DNA of 40,574 nt, from assembly GCA_002340325.1 (NCBI GenBank), contig DDLV01000162.1:1-40574 (forward strand). The letters are read 5' to 3'. Each line of letters opens with the position of its first letter. Position 1 is the stretch's first letter. The position numbers and the translations under genes are program-made. Under the pieces are notes generated by a model that worked only from the letters and a program-made list of their open reading frames with translations, was not told where the DNA came from and searched no databases. This DNA is from Glaciecola sp. UBA2563. GTDB lineage: Bacteria > Pseudomonadota > Gammaproteobacteria > Enterobacterales > Alteromonadaceae. This document shows positions 1 to 7,945 of this stretch, piece by piece.

Positions 1-60
1 GCGTGCGAGCACAAGGATGTGCTCGCCCGAGCGAACAGGGATGTGTATAGCGACTTTTAA
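1..60. repeat. Truncated copy of a GGATGT-core palindromic repeat
   Basis: Positions 6-25 form a perfect hairpin (8-bp arms CGAGCACA / TGTGCTCG around AGGA). A second GGATGT motif follows at 39-44, and then the end motif AGCGACTTT at 49-57. The same order of parts occurs in the palindromes at 7035-7217 and 29010-29174 (read on the minus strand) and at 26147-26345. The left arm lies outside the window, so the full element cannot be seen. It sits downstream of the 3' end of the HU gene. Confidence 0.6.
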
Positions 61-182
61 ATACAAAAATCCCGCAGCCAAAAAGAATCGCTTAAACGAT
101 CAGCATTAAGTCAAAGACGAGATCTTGTTGATTGAGTTGCTGCCTGTGCGGCAGTAAAAAGAGGACAGTTCGTTGAGTATTC

Positions 183-277
183 AAAAAACAAGCGAATTAA
201 AAATGAATTAATTTCTATGATACGCCAGTTTATCGCAAACCAACGAAACTGATTGACACCTTTTATTAATTCGCTTG
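183..277 (-). terminator. Long-loop inverted repeat downstream of HU gene, possible terminator
   Basis: Perfect 12-bp arms CAAGCGAATTAA (189-200) and TTAATTCGCTTG (266-277) enclose 65 nt. Read on the minus strand, the distal arm is followed at once by a run of six T (183-188), as in an intrinsic terminator of the HU transcript. The loop is unusually long for a Rho-independent terminator, so this could instead be a repeat remnant. Confidence 0.35.
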
Positions 278-310
278 AACAGTAGATGTACCCAGTGGTG
301 CAGTTTCTCT

Positions 311-586
311 CTACGAGTTAACCATCTCTTTTACAGTTTTACCAAAACTCATTCCGACGCTTTTTGACGCTGGAATTTGAATTGTTTTTCCTGTTTGCGG
401 GTTACGACCACTGCGAGCAGCGCGCTCTGATGTTTTTATCGTGGCAAAACCGGTAAGGGAAACGGAGTCTCCACTTTTTAATGCTTCGGTAATTGAAGCT
501 GTGATAGCATCTAAAGCTCTGCCGGCATCAGCCTTAGACATTTCTGCAGAGTCTGCCATTGCGTTGACAAGTTCTGATTTATTCAT
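311..586 (-). CDS. hup: HU family DNA-binding protein
   Basis: A 91-residue histone-like protein that binds and bends DNA as a dimer and compacts the nucleoid. The length is typical for HU (about 90 aa). The sequence has the N-terminal helical pair starting MNKSELVNAMA, the GF(A)T turn near residues 46-49 and the conserved DNA-binding arm with RNPQTGKTI around residues 61-69, whose proline intercalates in DNA. The start is supported by AGGA about 9 nt upstream. A promoter-like TTGACG-N17-TATTAC lies upstream at 623-651. It is HU-beta-like by eye; IHF subunits are excluded mainly by length and N-terminal sequence. Confidence 0.93.
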   Translation of the reverse strand: MNKSELVNAMADSAEMSKADAGRALDAITASITEALKSGDSVSLTGFATIKTSERAARSGRNPQTGKTIQIPASKSVGMSFGKTVKEMVNS

Positions 587-622
587 AAGTTTGGTTTTCC
601 TTTTTTTGTTTTAACGTGTGAA

Positions 623-651
623 GTAATAGAAAGTAACGCTGAATTCGTCAA
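623..651 (-). promoter_or_regulatory. Sigma70-like promoter of the HU gene
   Basis: On the minus strand, TTGACG (646-651) is separated by exactly 17 nt from TATTAC (623-628), giving a leader of about 30 nt before the HU start codon. Five of six bases match the -35 consensus and four of six the -10. Found by eye only. Confidence 0.45.
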
Positions 652-679
652 TGTAAAAACGTAAATTTAATGTTAATTA

Positions 680-699
680 CTAGGGCGTGTTGACCTTGG
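680..699 (+). repeat. Solitary copy of the CTAGGGCGTGTTGA repeat end
   Basis: These 20 bases match the left terminal repeat of the MITE-like element at 21443-21565 in 18 of 20 positions (CTAGGGCGTGTTGAcCTTgG). No inverted partner is visible nearby, so it is a solo end or a relic. It lies just beyond the 3' end of the CIA30-domain gene, much as the full element lies at the end of the SDR gene. Confidence 0.5.
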
Positions 700-708
700 A
701 AAAAGATA

Positions 709-1260
709 TCAATCTCTTGCGCCCCAAGTCACCTCTTGCACTTCCAAGGCAAATTGTCCCTGTTGTTTATCAGTGATCATAAAACCCAATTGCGTGACAT
801 CTCGCCATTTCAACATAGGCGCTTGTTGTACACTTCTGCCGCGCCAGACAGGCACAAATTCGCGCAATCGGAAGCTCAGCACATTCACTTCATTCTCAAC
901 TGTGTCAAACGCAACAGCATAGGCAACGCCGTCGAGTCTCGTTGTTGTGCGGAAGCGAAGTTGATATCTTCTGCCATCTCCCTTTATTCTTAACTTCACC
1001 AATGCGTCGTCTTTTACGTTTGCGAGGCTGATAGCGCTTCTCACCGATGCAAACCCGCCGTTGTTTTCTAAAGATACGGTGCCTGAAAAAACATAATGTC
1101 CGTCAACTTCACGCATTTCGCTTTGGGAAATCCCTCCCATGACTCTATCGTCGATACTTGCCCACTCACTCAACATAGTCTCCTCCAAATTAGCGCTTAC
1201 ACTTTCAATCAAGCAGGAAAATAAAAATACAACGACTAAAATACGCACGTAGCTTCTCAC
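709..1260 (-). CDS. Secreted CIA30-domain protein
   Basis: A 183-residue protein with an N-terminal signal peptide (hydrophobic stretch about residues 5-18, likely cut near A23). The body matches what I recognise as the CIA30 (complex I intermediate-associated protein 30) fold: the opening W-x-x-x-D-D-R-V-M-G-G-I-S near residues 33-46, then the GT-V-S-L-E-N-N-G-G-F-A-S-V-R pattern near residues 60-74. Both are hallmarks of this beta-sandwich family. In bacteria such proteins are exported and of unknown function; a link to respiratory complex assembly should not be assumed. It stands alone, upstream of the HU gene on the same strand. The family call is fairly sure, the role is not. Confidence 0.8.
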   Translation of the reverse strand: MRSYVRILVVVFLFSCLIESVSANLEETMLSEWASIDDRVMGGISQSEMREVDGHYVFSGTVSLENNGGFASVRSAISLANVKDDALVKLRIKGDGRRYQLRFRTTTRLDGVAYAVAFDTVENEVNVLSFRLREFVPVWRGRSVQQAPMLKWRDVTQLGFMITDKQQGQFALEVQEVTWGARD

Positions 1261-1294
1261 TTAAGACAATTAGAGTTAACTAGTACGACATGTG

Positions 1295-1315
1295 GGCATA
1301 CAAGGATTAAAGTCG
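1295..1315 (+). repeat. Short repeat shared with 12619-12639
   Basis: Seventeen of 21 bases match positions 12619-12639, including the run GGATTAAAGTCG. It lies in the divergent intergenic region between the CIA30-domain gene and the ABC exporter. The trailing AAAGTCGC resembles, in reverse complement, the GCGACTTT end of the larger palindromic repeats. Confidence 0.4.
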
Positions 1316-1478
1316 CTCTACTACTTTGATTTACTTTGCACAATCAACAATAATTAGGAAGTTGTATGCTGGTGTTAGTCTCATTTCAATATTATGCCCG
1401 CTAACTGTACATCACATCTGTTGACCTTCATTTAGAATTTGCGCAACGGATGCTAAACAAAATCTAAGGAAAAAATTT

Positions 1479-3275
1479 TTGCGACCCGCCCGATTCCCCG
1501 TCAATGACGAGGCCAAGTTTAACTGGTCGATTATCAACAAAATGTGGCCATATTTACTCGAGTTTAAGGCGCGTGTGTGGCTCGCAATGCTGTGTCTGAT
1601 TGCAGCAAAAGTTGCCTCTGTAACACTGCCTTTCGTCCTAAAACATGTTGTTGACAACCTCAATTTGGAAACAGGACTTGAACAAGCAATGTCCGTCATT
1701 ATTGCGCTGGTAATTGCATACGGTGCGCTTCGGTTTGCAAATGTACTATTTGGCGAGATCAGGGACACACTGTTTGGTCGAGTCACTGAGCGAGCTATGC
1801 GGCGCTTGGGGTTAAGCGTATTTAAGCATCTGCACAAGCTCGAGCTCAACTTCCATTTATCCCGTCAAACCGGAGGATTATCTCGAGATATCGAACGTGG
1901 TGTTTCTGGAATAAGCTTTTTAATGCGTTTTATGGTGTTTAACATAGGTCCTACATTGCTTGAACTTGTGATGATTGTTGGGATTTTACTATACAACTAC
2001 GGATTTACGTTCGCCGGTATCATTTTGTTCGCCGTCATTAGTTATGTTTGGTTTTCGGTAAAGGCTACTGACTGGCGAACCAAATTCGTCAAGGCACAAA
2101 ATCAAGCAGACAATGCTTCGAGCACCAAAGCAATAGACAGCTTATTGAATTTTGAAACCGTCAAATACTTTAACAATGAAGCATTCGAGGCGACTCGATA
2201 TGATAATGGACTGGCAGATTGGGAATTAGCTCGGCGCAAAAACAGGCTTTCGTTGTTCGCATTAAATGGCGGTCAAGCACTTATCATCGCTTGCGCCATG
2301 ACGTCTATGTTGGCAATGGCCGCGTTTCAAGTCGCGGATAAACAGATGACCATTGGTGATTTTGTCCTAGTAAATGCGTTTACCATGCAAATCTTTATGC
2401 CATTAAACTTCTTGGGGTTTGTCTACAGGGAAATCAGAGGCTCCCTCGCTAATATAGAAAACTTGTTTGAGCTGCTTGCCAGGCAACCAAAAATAGTCGA
2501 CAAATCTGACGCAAAAACACTCAATATAAAAAATGCGAGTATTAAATTTGAAAACGTGAGTTTTTCTTATGATCCAAAACGTCCAATTCTTAAAAACCTT
2601 AGTTTTGAAATAAAGCCTGGGCAAAAAGTGGCGGTTGTAGGTGACAGTGGTTCAGGCAAGTCTACCCTGGTCAAACTTCTTTTTCGCCTTTATGACGTCA
2701 ACGACGGACGAATTTTAATTGACGGCAGCGATATAAGCGATGTCAGCCAGGCGAGTTTGCGTCAACAAGTCGGTATCGTTCCTCAAGACACCGTGCTGTT
2801 CAACGACAACCTTTATGAAAACATTAAATATGGTCGAACTGATGCAACGGACAAAGACATACAAGATGCAATTAATCTCGCACATCTCGATGGATTTGTA
2901 AAAAGCTTACCAGAAGGATTAGATACGCAAGTCGGCGAACGTGGACTGAAGCTCTCTGGTGGCGAAAAACAACGTGTTGCCATCGCTCGCGCCGTATTGA
3001 AAAACGCACCTATCATGGTGTTTGATGAAGCGACAAGCTCATTAGATTCGGCGTCCGAGCAAGCAATTCTATCCGCGATGAAGACCCTTGAAAAAAACAA
3101 TACAAGTTTGGTAATCGCTCATCGGTTAAGCACTATTGTTGACGCTGATGTCATTATTGTCATGCGCGAAGGTGAAATAGTAGAGAAAGGTACGCACGAC
3201 GATTTGCTTGAAAGCGGCGGCGCTTACCACGGCCTTTGGCAAGCGCAACACCAAAAATCTACAGCGTCAATTTAA
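1479..3275 (+). CDS. ABC exporter of the Atm1/HMT1 type (fused permease-ATPase)
   Basis: A 598-residue half-transporter working as an inner-membrane homodimer. Residues 1-340 form the six-helix exporter domain. The segments around 95-110 (D-T-L-F-G-R-V-T-E-R) and 224-233 (N-F-E-T-V-K-Y-F-N-N) are characteristic of Atm1/HMT relatives, which export glutathione-linked or Fe-S/heavy-metal-related compounds. The nucleotide-binding domain has Walker A GDSGSGKST (388-396), signature LSGGE (492-496), Walker B MVFDEA (513-518) and switch His548. The start is a TTG: TAAGGA at 1465-1470 sits 8 nt upstream, and the nearby ATG at 1450 hits a stop after five codons. It converges with the DAHP synthase gene, only 8 bp apart. 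The substrate is inferred from family. Confidence 0.9.
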   Translation: MRPARFPVNDEAKFNWSIINKMWPYLLEFKARVWLAMLCLIAAKVASVTLPFVLKHVVDNLNLETGLEQAMSVIIALVIAYGALRFANVLFGEIRDTLFGRVTERAMRRLGLSVFKHLHKLELNFHLSRQTGGLSRDIERGVSGISFLMRFMVFNIGPTLLELVMIVGILLYNYGFTFAGIILFAVISYVWFSVKATDWRTKFVKAQNQADNASSTKAIDSLLNFETVKYFNNEAFEATRYDNGLADWELARRKNRLSLFALNGGQALIIACAMTSMLAMAAFQVADKQMTIGDFVLVNAFTMQIFMPLNFLGFVYREIRGSLANIENLFELLARQPKIVDKSDAKTLNIKNASIKFENVSFSYDPKRPILKNLSFEIKPGQKVAVVGDSGSGKSTLVKLLFRLYDVNDGRILIDGSDISDVSQASLRQQVGIVPQDTVLFNDNLYENIKYGRTDATDKDIQDAINLAHLDGFVKSLPEGLDTQVGERGLKLSGGEKQRVAIARAVLKNAPIMVFDEATSSLDSASEQAILSAMKTLEKNNTSLVIAHRLSTIVDADVIIVMREGEIVEKGTHDDLLESGGAYHGLWQAQHQKSTASI

Positions 3276-3283
3276 CGATGGCG

Positions 3284-4627
3284 TTAGGCCTGCTTAAGAT
3301 GATCGGCGACAAGAAATGCCATTTCAAGTACTTGGTCCGCATTTAAACGCGGATCACACTGCGTCTTATAAGCCTGCGACAAATCTTCATCAGAGATTTC
3401 ATACGCGCCACCAGTGCATTCAGTCACATGTTGACCCGTCATTTCTAAATGAATACCGCCTGCATGCGTTCCCTCAGCATCGTGGACATCAAAAAACTGT
3501 TTAATTTCTTTTAAGATTGCATCAAAGTTTCGCGTTTTAAAACCGGAGGATGCTTTAAAGGTATTTCCATGCATTGGATCTGAGCTCCACACCACATGCC
3601 TATCCTCCGATTTAACTCTGCGCAGTAACGGCGGTAAGTTATCGGCGAGCGTATTTGCTCCCATTCTGGTGATCAACGTAAGACGGCCAGGCAGATTATC
3701 AGGATTCAAGGCGTCGATAAGTTGAATTAGCTCATCCGGCTGCATGCTAGGTCCGATCTTAACCCCAATGGGGTTGTTGATACCTTTAAAAAACTCAACA
3801 TGCGCATGATCGAGCTGACGTGTTCGCTCGCCTATCCACAACATGTGCGCCGAACAATTATAAGGCTTACCAGTCAAAGTATCGATGCGCGTTAAGGCTT
3901 GTTCATAGTTGAGCAATAAGGCTTCATGACTCGTGTATAAAGACGTTTCGTGCAGCGCTGCTGTATTTTGACTGTTTAGCCCAATTACCTCCATAAAAGC
4001 TAAGGTATCTTGTATTCGATTTGCCAGATCTAGATATTTATCCTTAAGTGGATTGTTTTCTAGAAACGTCATATTCCACCGGTTCACTTTGTGCAAATCT
4101 GCTAACCCACCCTGGGCAAACGCTCTAAGTAGGTTTAGCGTTGCGGCCGCGCGATGATAAGCATCTAACATTCTTGACGGGTCGGGTTCTCTTGCTTGGG
4201 CCGTAAACTCAAAACTATTGATAATATCGCCTCGATAAGTAGGCAATGAAACGCCGTCTTTAACTTCCACATCACTTGAACGCGGTTTTGCATATTGACC
4301 TGCCATTCTTGCCACTTTCGTGACTGGACAGCGACCAGCAAACGTTAACACAATGGCCATTTGGAGCAGCACTTTAAAGGTGTCGCGTATTTTGGGTGCA
4401 TTAAATTCATCAAATGACTCAGCGCAATCTCCTCCTTGCAACAAAAACCCATGCCCCATTGCGATATCACCTAGCTGTTTGTAAAGCTGCCGCGTTTCTT
4501 CAGCAAAAACCAGCGGTGGATATGATGCAAGAGATGATTCTACTGTTTTTAGCTTTTCAGGATCGTTGTAGGTAGGTTGTTGCAGGATTGGCTTTTCTCG
4601 CCAACTGTCAATACGCCAATCAGACAC
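3284..4627 (-). CDS. Class II 3-deoxy-7-phosphoheptulonate (DAHP) synthase
   Basis: Condenses phosphoenolpyruvate and erythrose 4-phosphate, the first step of the shikimate pathway to aromatic amino acids. At 447 aa it has the class II (plant/mycobacterial type) size rather than the roughly 350 aa of E. coli AroF/G/H. Diagnostic segments are GGDCAESF (65-72, with the metal-ligand Cys68), RMAGQYAKPRS near 107-117, a metal-binding His in SSDPMHGNT, and HLEMTGQHVTECTGG near the C-terminus. The start is GTG at 4627 with AAGGA 6 nt upstream. A -10-like TATCAT lies at 4657-4662 on the minus strand without a convincing -35. It is monocistronic in appearance. Confidence 0.95.
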   Translation of the reverse strand: MSDWRIDSWREKPILQQPTYNDPEKLKTVESSLASYPPLVFAEETRQLYKQLGDIAMGHGFLLQGGDCAESFDEFNAPKIRDTFKVLLQMAIVLTFAGRCPVTKVARMAGQYAKPRSSDVEVKDGVSLPTYRGDIINSFEFTAQAREPDPSRMLDAYHRAAATLNLLRAFAQGGLADLHKVNRWNMTFLENNPLKDKYLDLANRIQDTLAFMEVIGLNSQNTAALHETSLYTSHEALLLNYEQALTRIDTLTGKPYNCSAHMLWIGERTRQLDHAHVEFFKGINNPIGVKIGPSMQPDELIQLIDALNPDNLPGRLTLITRMGANTLADNLPPLLRRVKSEDRHVVWSSDPMHGNTFKASSGFKTRNFDAILKEIKQFFDVHDAEGTHAGGIHLEMTGQHVTECTGGAYEISDEDLSQAYKTQCDPRLNADQVLEMAFLVADHLKQA

Positions 4628-4734
4628 GGTTTTTCCTTATTTACATGTTTGTTTTTATGATAGACTAACAAGAAAACTAGCGAAGCCTTCTCATTCGGGC
4701 CAACGGGCGCGAAGAATAACATAAGATAGTGGCA

Positions 4735-5469
4735 TTATTTAACCACTAAATAACGTTTTGATGTCGATTTATCGTTTAGCTCAATAAAGTCTTGGTTATA
4801 CAGCGCCTGCATAGAAACAGACTTTATCACGTCATTTACTTTACCTTGGTTTAACACTTGGTGTTTTTTTATCAGCATGGCGTGCGATGCAAATTCTAGT
4901 GTTTGATTAACGTCGTGATGACTTTGAATAACAACGTTGCCCAACTGACTGACATTAGCAATTAACTCAAGTGTCTTTATTTGAAAAAATGGATCGAGTT
5001 GTTGCGTGGGCTCGTCCAATAAAACCAATGCATTACCCTTTTCAATGGCCGGCCATACTTGTGTTAAATGAAGCGCAATGTACACGCGTTGTTGCTCACC
5101 GCCCGAGAGTGAAAATACTGGTTTATCTTGCAACTGCTCCAACTGCAAAGTATCAAGAAGTAGCTCAGGAATGTGAAAAGACTGGTGCAACATAAAAAAG
5201 CATTCTTTTACGGTTACTTCAAAATAGAGCTGGTGCTTTTGCGGTAATAAACAACGAAATTGTGCATGTTCGATTTGTGGTGGCTTATCAATATTCATAT
5301 CATGCCAAAGCAGTCGGCCTTCAATTTGCAACAGACCGGCGATTGCAGTAAGGACAGACGATTTGCCACTGCCATTTGGACCTAACAGATGCCAACACTC
5401 GCCGCTATTGAATTCAGCAGAGACTTCAATCAGGCGATTTGGGCTAGAGAGAGAGTGTAGTTGCAACAT
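4735..5469 (-). CDS. btuD: Vitamin B12 import ATP-binding protein BtuD
   Basis: Cytoplasmic ATPase of the BtuCD cobalamin importer. This 244-aa protein has Walker A GPNGSGKSS (about 31-39), the ABC signature LSGGEQQR (about 123-130), Walker B ALVLLDEPT followed by QQLDP, and the switch His in QSHHD. Size and order fit BtuD (E. coli 249 aa). An in-frame TTG lies one codon upstream (5472). I prefer the ATG at 5469, which has AGGGG about 10 nt upstream. It lies 21 bp after btuC on the same strand, which supports the B12 assignment over a siderophore ATPase. No downstream terminator is evident. Confidence 0.86.
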   Translation of the reverse strand: MLQLHSLSSPNRLIEVSAEFNSGECWHLLGPNGSGKSSVLTAIAGLLQIEGRLLWHDMNIDKPPQIEHAQFRCLLPQKHQLYFEVTVKECFFMLHQSFHIPELLLDTLQLEQLQDKPVFSLSGGEQQRVYIALHLTQVWPAIEKGNALVLLDEPTQQLDPFFQIKTLELIANVSQLGNVVIQSHHDVNQTLEFASHAMLIKKHQVLNQGKVNDVIKSVSMQALYNQDFIELNDKSTSKRYLVVK

Positions 5470-5490
5470 CAATTAACGCCCCTACTTAAA

Positions 5491-6474
5491 TTACACGGTG
5501 TTACGAAGAGAATGCAGTGCAGTTCCCTTCATCAATAACCATATAAAAAGCGGCGCGCCTATCGTCGCTGTTAATAGTGAAACGGGCAGCGGGATCGAGG
5601 TGAAATGCTCATTGATGATAGCGCACAAGGTTAATACACCTGCTCCAGTAATGCCGGATAACGGAACGATTTTCGAATTATTATAGCCATAAATGCGCCG
5701 CAACATATGAGGTATTATTAGCCCGATAAACGCAATTGAACCTGCTATTGAAACAGATAGCCCCACCATAAGCGCAATTAACATTAGTACTTTGCGTTGG
5801 AATCGATAGACATCTAAGCCCTTTACCTGTGCCGTCTGCTCACCAAACAGTAACCAATTTAGGTGATGGGTACTTTGAAAAAGTAAAAATAAACATACCA
5901 ACATAACCGCGCAGGCTACCGCCAGGCTATACCAGTTGGCGTTGTTTAATGAGCCCATTAACCAAAACGTTAAGTTTTGTAGCTGAGTCGGCGGCAAGAC
6001 TAAATATAACCAAGCAACTGCCGCTGCCAAAATGGTCGAAATTGCAATACCTGACAGTATGACAGTAGCTGGATTGAAGCCGATGCGTTTTGATAGTTTA
6101 AAGATGAGCGTGCCACTTAATAGCGCGCCAATAAAACACATAGCAGGAAGCAAAACCGATAGAATTAAAGGCGAAAGAAATAAAGCGATACCAAGCCCGT
6201 TTATTAGCAAGAAATAAAGTGCGGCCATAGCGCTTGCGCCACTTGCAATGCCGAGAATACCCGGATCAGCTAATGGGTTTTTTAATAGTATTTGCAGCGC
6301 GGCAGATGCGCTGCATACACCAAAACCCACCACCAAACATGTCATCATTATTGGTAATTTTATGTTGATGAAAATATGTTGTCCAAGCGCTGAATTCATC
6401 TCCCACGGAAGCAATAAGTAAACGCCACACAATAGCAATAGTGCTGCGCTATAAATACTAAATGGTCGAGTCAT
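5491..6474 (-). CDS. btuC: Vitamin B12 import permease BtuC (FecCD family)
   Basis: Inner-membrane permease of a type II ABC importer: 327 aa, the BtuC size, and almost wholly hydrophobic with about ten membrane segments. The FecCD-family block NPLADPGILGIASGAS (about 66-81) and the GLIIPHMLRRI coupling segment near residue 251, which docks onto the ATPase, are both present. Within the family, BtuC and siderophore permeases are hard to separate by eye; the pairing with a BtuD-like ATPase favours cobalamin. No periplasmic binding protein gene (btuF) is adjacent and no cobalamin riboswitch was found upstream. It starts 16 bp after the phosphatase gene with no strong ribosome-binding site, suggesting translation coupled to the operon. 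Confidence 0.85.
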   Translation of the reverse strand: MTRPFSIYSAALLLLCGVYLLLPWEMNSALGQHIFINIKLPIMMTCLVVGFGVCSASAALQILLKNPLADPGILGIASGASAMAALYFLLINGLGIALFLSPLILSVLLPAMCFIGALLSGTLIFKLSKRIGFNPATVILSGIAISTILAAAVAWLYLVLPPTQLQNLTFWLMGSLNNANWYSLAVACAVMLVCLFLLFQSTHHLNWLLFGEQTAQVKGLDVYRFQRKVLMLIALMVGLSVSIAGSIAFIGLIIPHMLRRIYGYNNSKIVPLSGITGAGVLTLCAIINEHFTSIPLPVSLLTATIGAPLFIWLLMKGTALHSLRNTV

Positions 6475-6490
6475 TGGCTGTTGTTGACTG

Positions 6491-6970
6491 TTAGGTCATT
6501 TTGGCAATACGCGCTATTAAGCCATCACTTGCTTGCTCAATAAGTGTCAACACTAACTCAAATCCGCGTTTTCCTGAATAATAGGGATCTGGTACTTCAT
6601 CATACTCGCTATTTGCAAATTTCATCATGAGATAAATTTTGTGCTTATATTCATCAGGGCAAATTTTGTGTAAATTGCGTTCATTTTCGCGGTCCATCGG
6701 TATAATTAAATCAAACGATTCAAAATCACTTTCGGTGACACGTCGACATTTGAGTTTTGATAAGTCGTAACCAGACGCCCGCGCAACATCTTGCGAACGC
6801 TTATCCGGTGCTGCACCAACGTGATATCCCGCTGTCCCCGCACTGTCAATTCGCAAGTTTAAGCCTGCTTGTTTTGCTTTTGTGGCAAAGACACCTTCCG
6901 CAGTGGGTGAGCGGCAAATATTGCCAAGACATACAAATAAAACAGAATTTATAGTGCCAGATTTAGCCAT
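6491..6970 (-). CDS. Low-molecular-weight protein tyrosine phosphatase
   Basis: A cytosolic cysteine phosphatase of 159 aa, the normal LMW-PTP size. The phosphate-binding loop CLGNICRS spans residues 14-21 (nucleophile Cys14, Arg20), and the general-acid Asp128 lies in PDPYY with the two tyrosines at 130-131. The relatives of this family split between protein-tyrosine phosphatases (for example Wzb-like, controlling capsule kinases) and arsenate reductases; the DPYY loop favours the phosphatase. GGAAAG lies 6 nt before the ATG. It is the first gene of a run with btuC and btuD, and no tyrosine kinase gene lies nearby. Its substrate is unknown. Confidence 0.9.
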   Translation of the reverse strand: MAKSGTINSVLFVCLGNICRSPTAEGVFATKAKQAGLNLRIDSAGTAGYHVGAAPDKRSQDVARASGYDLSKLKCRRVTESDFESFDLIIPMDRENERNLHKICPDEYKHKIYLMMKFANSEYDEVPDPYYSGKRGFELVLTLIEQASDGLIARIAKMT

Positions 6971-7034
6971 ACTGAACTTTCCAATTTGTTTGTAACAGCG
7001 CTTTTTAATTATGTATTTTTTGTTTAGTTAAGCT

Positions 7035-7217
7035 CAGTTTAAGTGTTGCTGATAGAAACATCGTTCATTTGATTGTAGGATTTAGTAATTTGAAAGTCGC
7101 TGTGAACCCATTCCCTGGGCGCTCTGCGAAAACATCCATGTTTTCGAAGCTTTCAAATTACTAAGTCCTACAATCAACTGTAATTCGACGTCTTAGAAAT
7201 TCATCAACACTTAAACA
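7035..7217. repeat. Large imperfect palindrome with GGATGT core (copy B)
   Basis: The arms run from both ends towards the centre: 7035-7096 pairs with 7150-7217. The inner 26 bp (7071-7096 against 7150-7175) match in 25 positions, and the outer ends (TTTAAGTGTTG) match as well. The central part, read on the minus strand, has a 9-bp-arm hairpin (7127-7146, CGAAAACAT / ATGTTTTCG) holding ACATGGATGT, then GAGCGCCCAGGGAATGGG, then AGCGACTTT. It lies between the 3' end of bioD and the phosphatase start, and contains no gene. Confidence 0.75.
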
Positions 7218-7243
7218 GAACAAAGCCAATGTTCTAATTCTTA

Positions 7244-7945
7244 TTAGGACAATGTTGAAGTACTATTCCACGCAAGTAACCTATTGTACGCAGCGCGTTT
7301 CTTCAATACTGGTTTCGACTGAAAGTCTACTTCAGCAAGAAGTGGCGCATCAATCATTTTCTCCAAAGTAGCAACATTTTCCTCGTAATACGCCATTTTT
7401 TCAATGCATTGATTGGCAACCCAGCCAACTACTGGGGTACCATCGGCAACAATGCTCTCATAAGTCAAAACAGCGTGATTCAGACACCCGAGTCGCATAC
7501 CGACGATTAGGATTACCGGAATCTGATTTTGCTGTACAAATTGGGATAAATATTCTTCGTTGTTTATCGGTAGCCGCCAACCACCTGCCCCTTCTATTAG
7601 CAATAATTTTGGCTGCGTGGCTACAACTGCTTCATATGCGTCTTGTAATGCATCGAGTGTTATTTTTTCAGACACTTCTTGTGCTGCAATGTGAGGCGCT
7701 ATTGCAGGTTCATATGCCAGGGGATTTACTAACTCGTAGGCGATTGATTGGGAACTTGCCGCTTGTAATGCCAGCGCATCGCTATTTCGAAGCCCGTTAC
7801 TGGTCGTCTCACAACCTGCTGAGATGGGCTTAAATCCTTGGCACTTGGAATAAATGGATTGCAAATCTTTTAGCAATAAACAACTGACAACCGTTTTCCC
7901 AACTTCAGTATCCGTACCTGTGATAAAGAATGTTTGCATACTCAT
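7244..7945 (-). CDS. bioD: Dethiobiotin synthetase
   Basis: Closes the ureido ring of dethiobiotin from 7,8-diaminopelargonate, CO2 and ATP, the penultimate step of biotin synthesis. The 233-aa protein has the N-terminal P-loop GTDTEVGKT (residues 10-18), a KPISAG segment near residues 39-44 and the LLIEGAGGW block near 115-123, all typical of BioD. Its ATG overlaps the bioC stop by one base (TAATG), so it is the last gene of the bioBFCD operon and probably translationally coupled. The large palindrome at 7035-7217 begins 27 bp past its stop and may mark the transcript end. Confidence 0.95.
   Translation of the reverse strand: MSMQTFFITGTDTEVGKTVVSCLLLKDLQSIYSKCQGFKPISAGCETTSNGLRNSDALALQAASSQSIAYELVNPLAYEPAIAPHIAAQEVSEKITLDALQDAYEAVVATQPKLLLIEGAGGWRLPINNEEYLSQFVQQNQIPVILIVGMRLGCLNHAVLTYESIVADGTPVVGWVANQCIEKMAYYEENVATLEKMIDAPLLAEVDFQSKPVLKKRAAYNRLLAWNSTSTLS

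Noticed and set aside
1412..1849. 145-aa open frame antisense to the start of the ABC exporter
   Set aside because: It overlaps strongly conserved exporter sequence and has no recognisable features.
6971..7034. Cobalamin riboswitch upstream of the phosphatase-btuCD cluster
   Set aside because: No B12-box (GCCACTG-type) in the leader; the only such string in the area is inside btuD.
7035..7217. CRISPR or integron attC interpretation of the large palindromes
   Set aside because: Copies are single and dispersed, with no repeat-spacer periodicity, integrase or cassette genes nearby.
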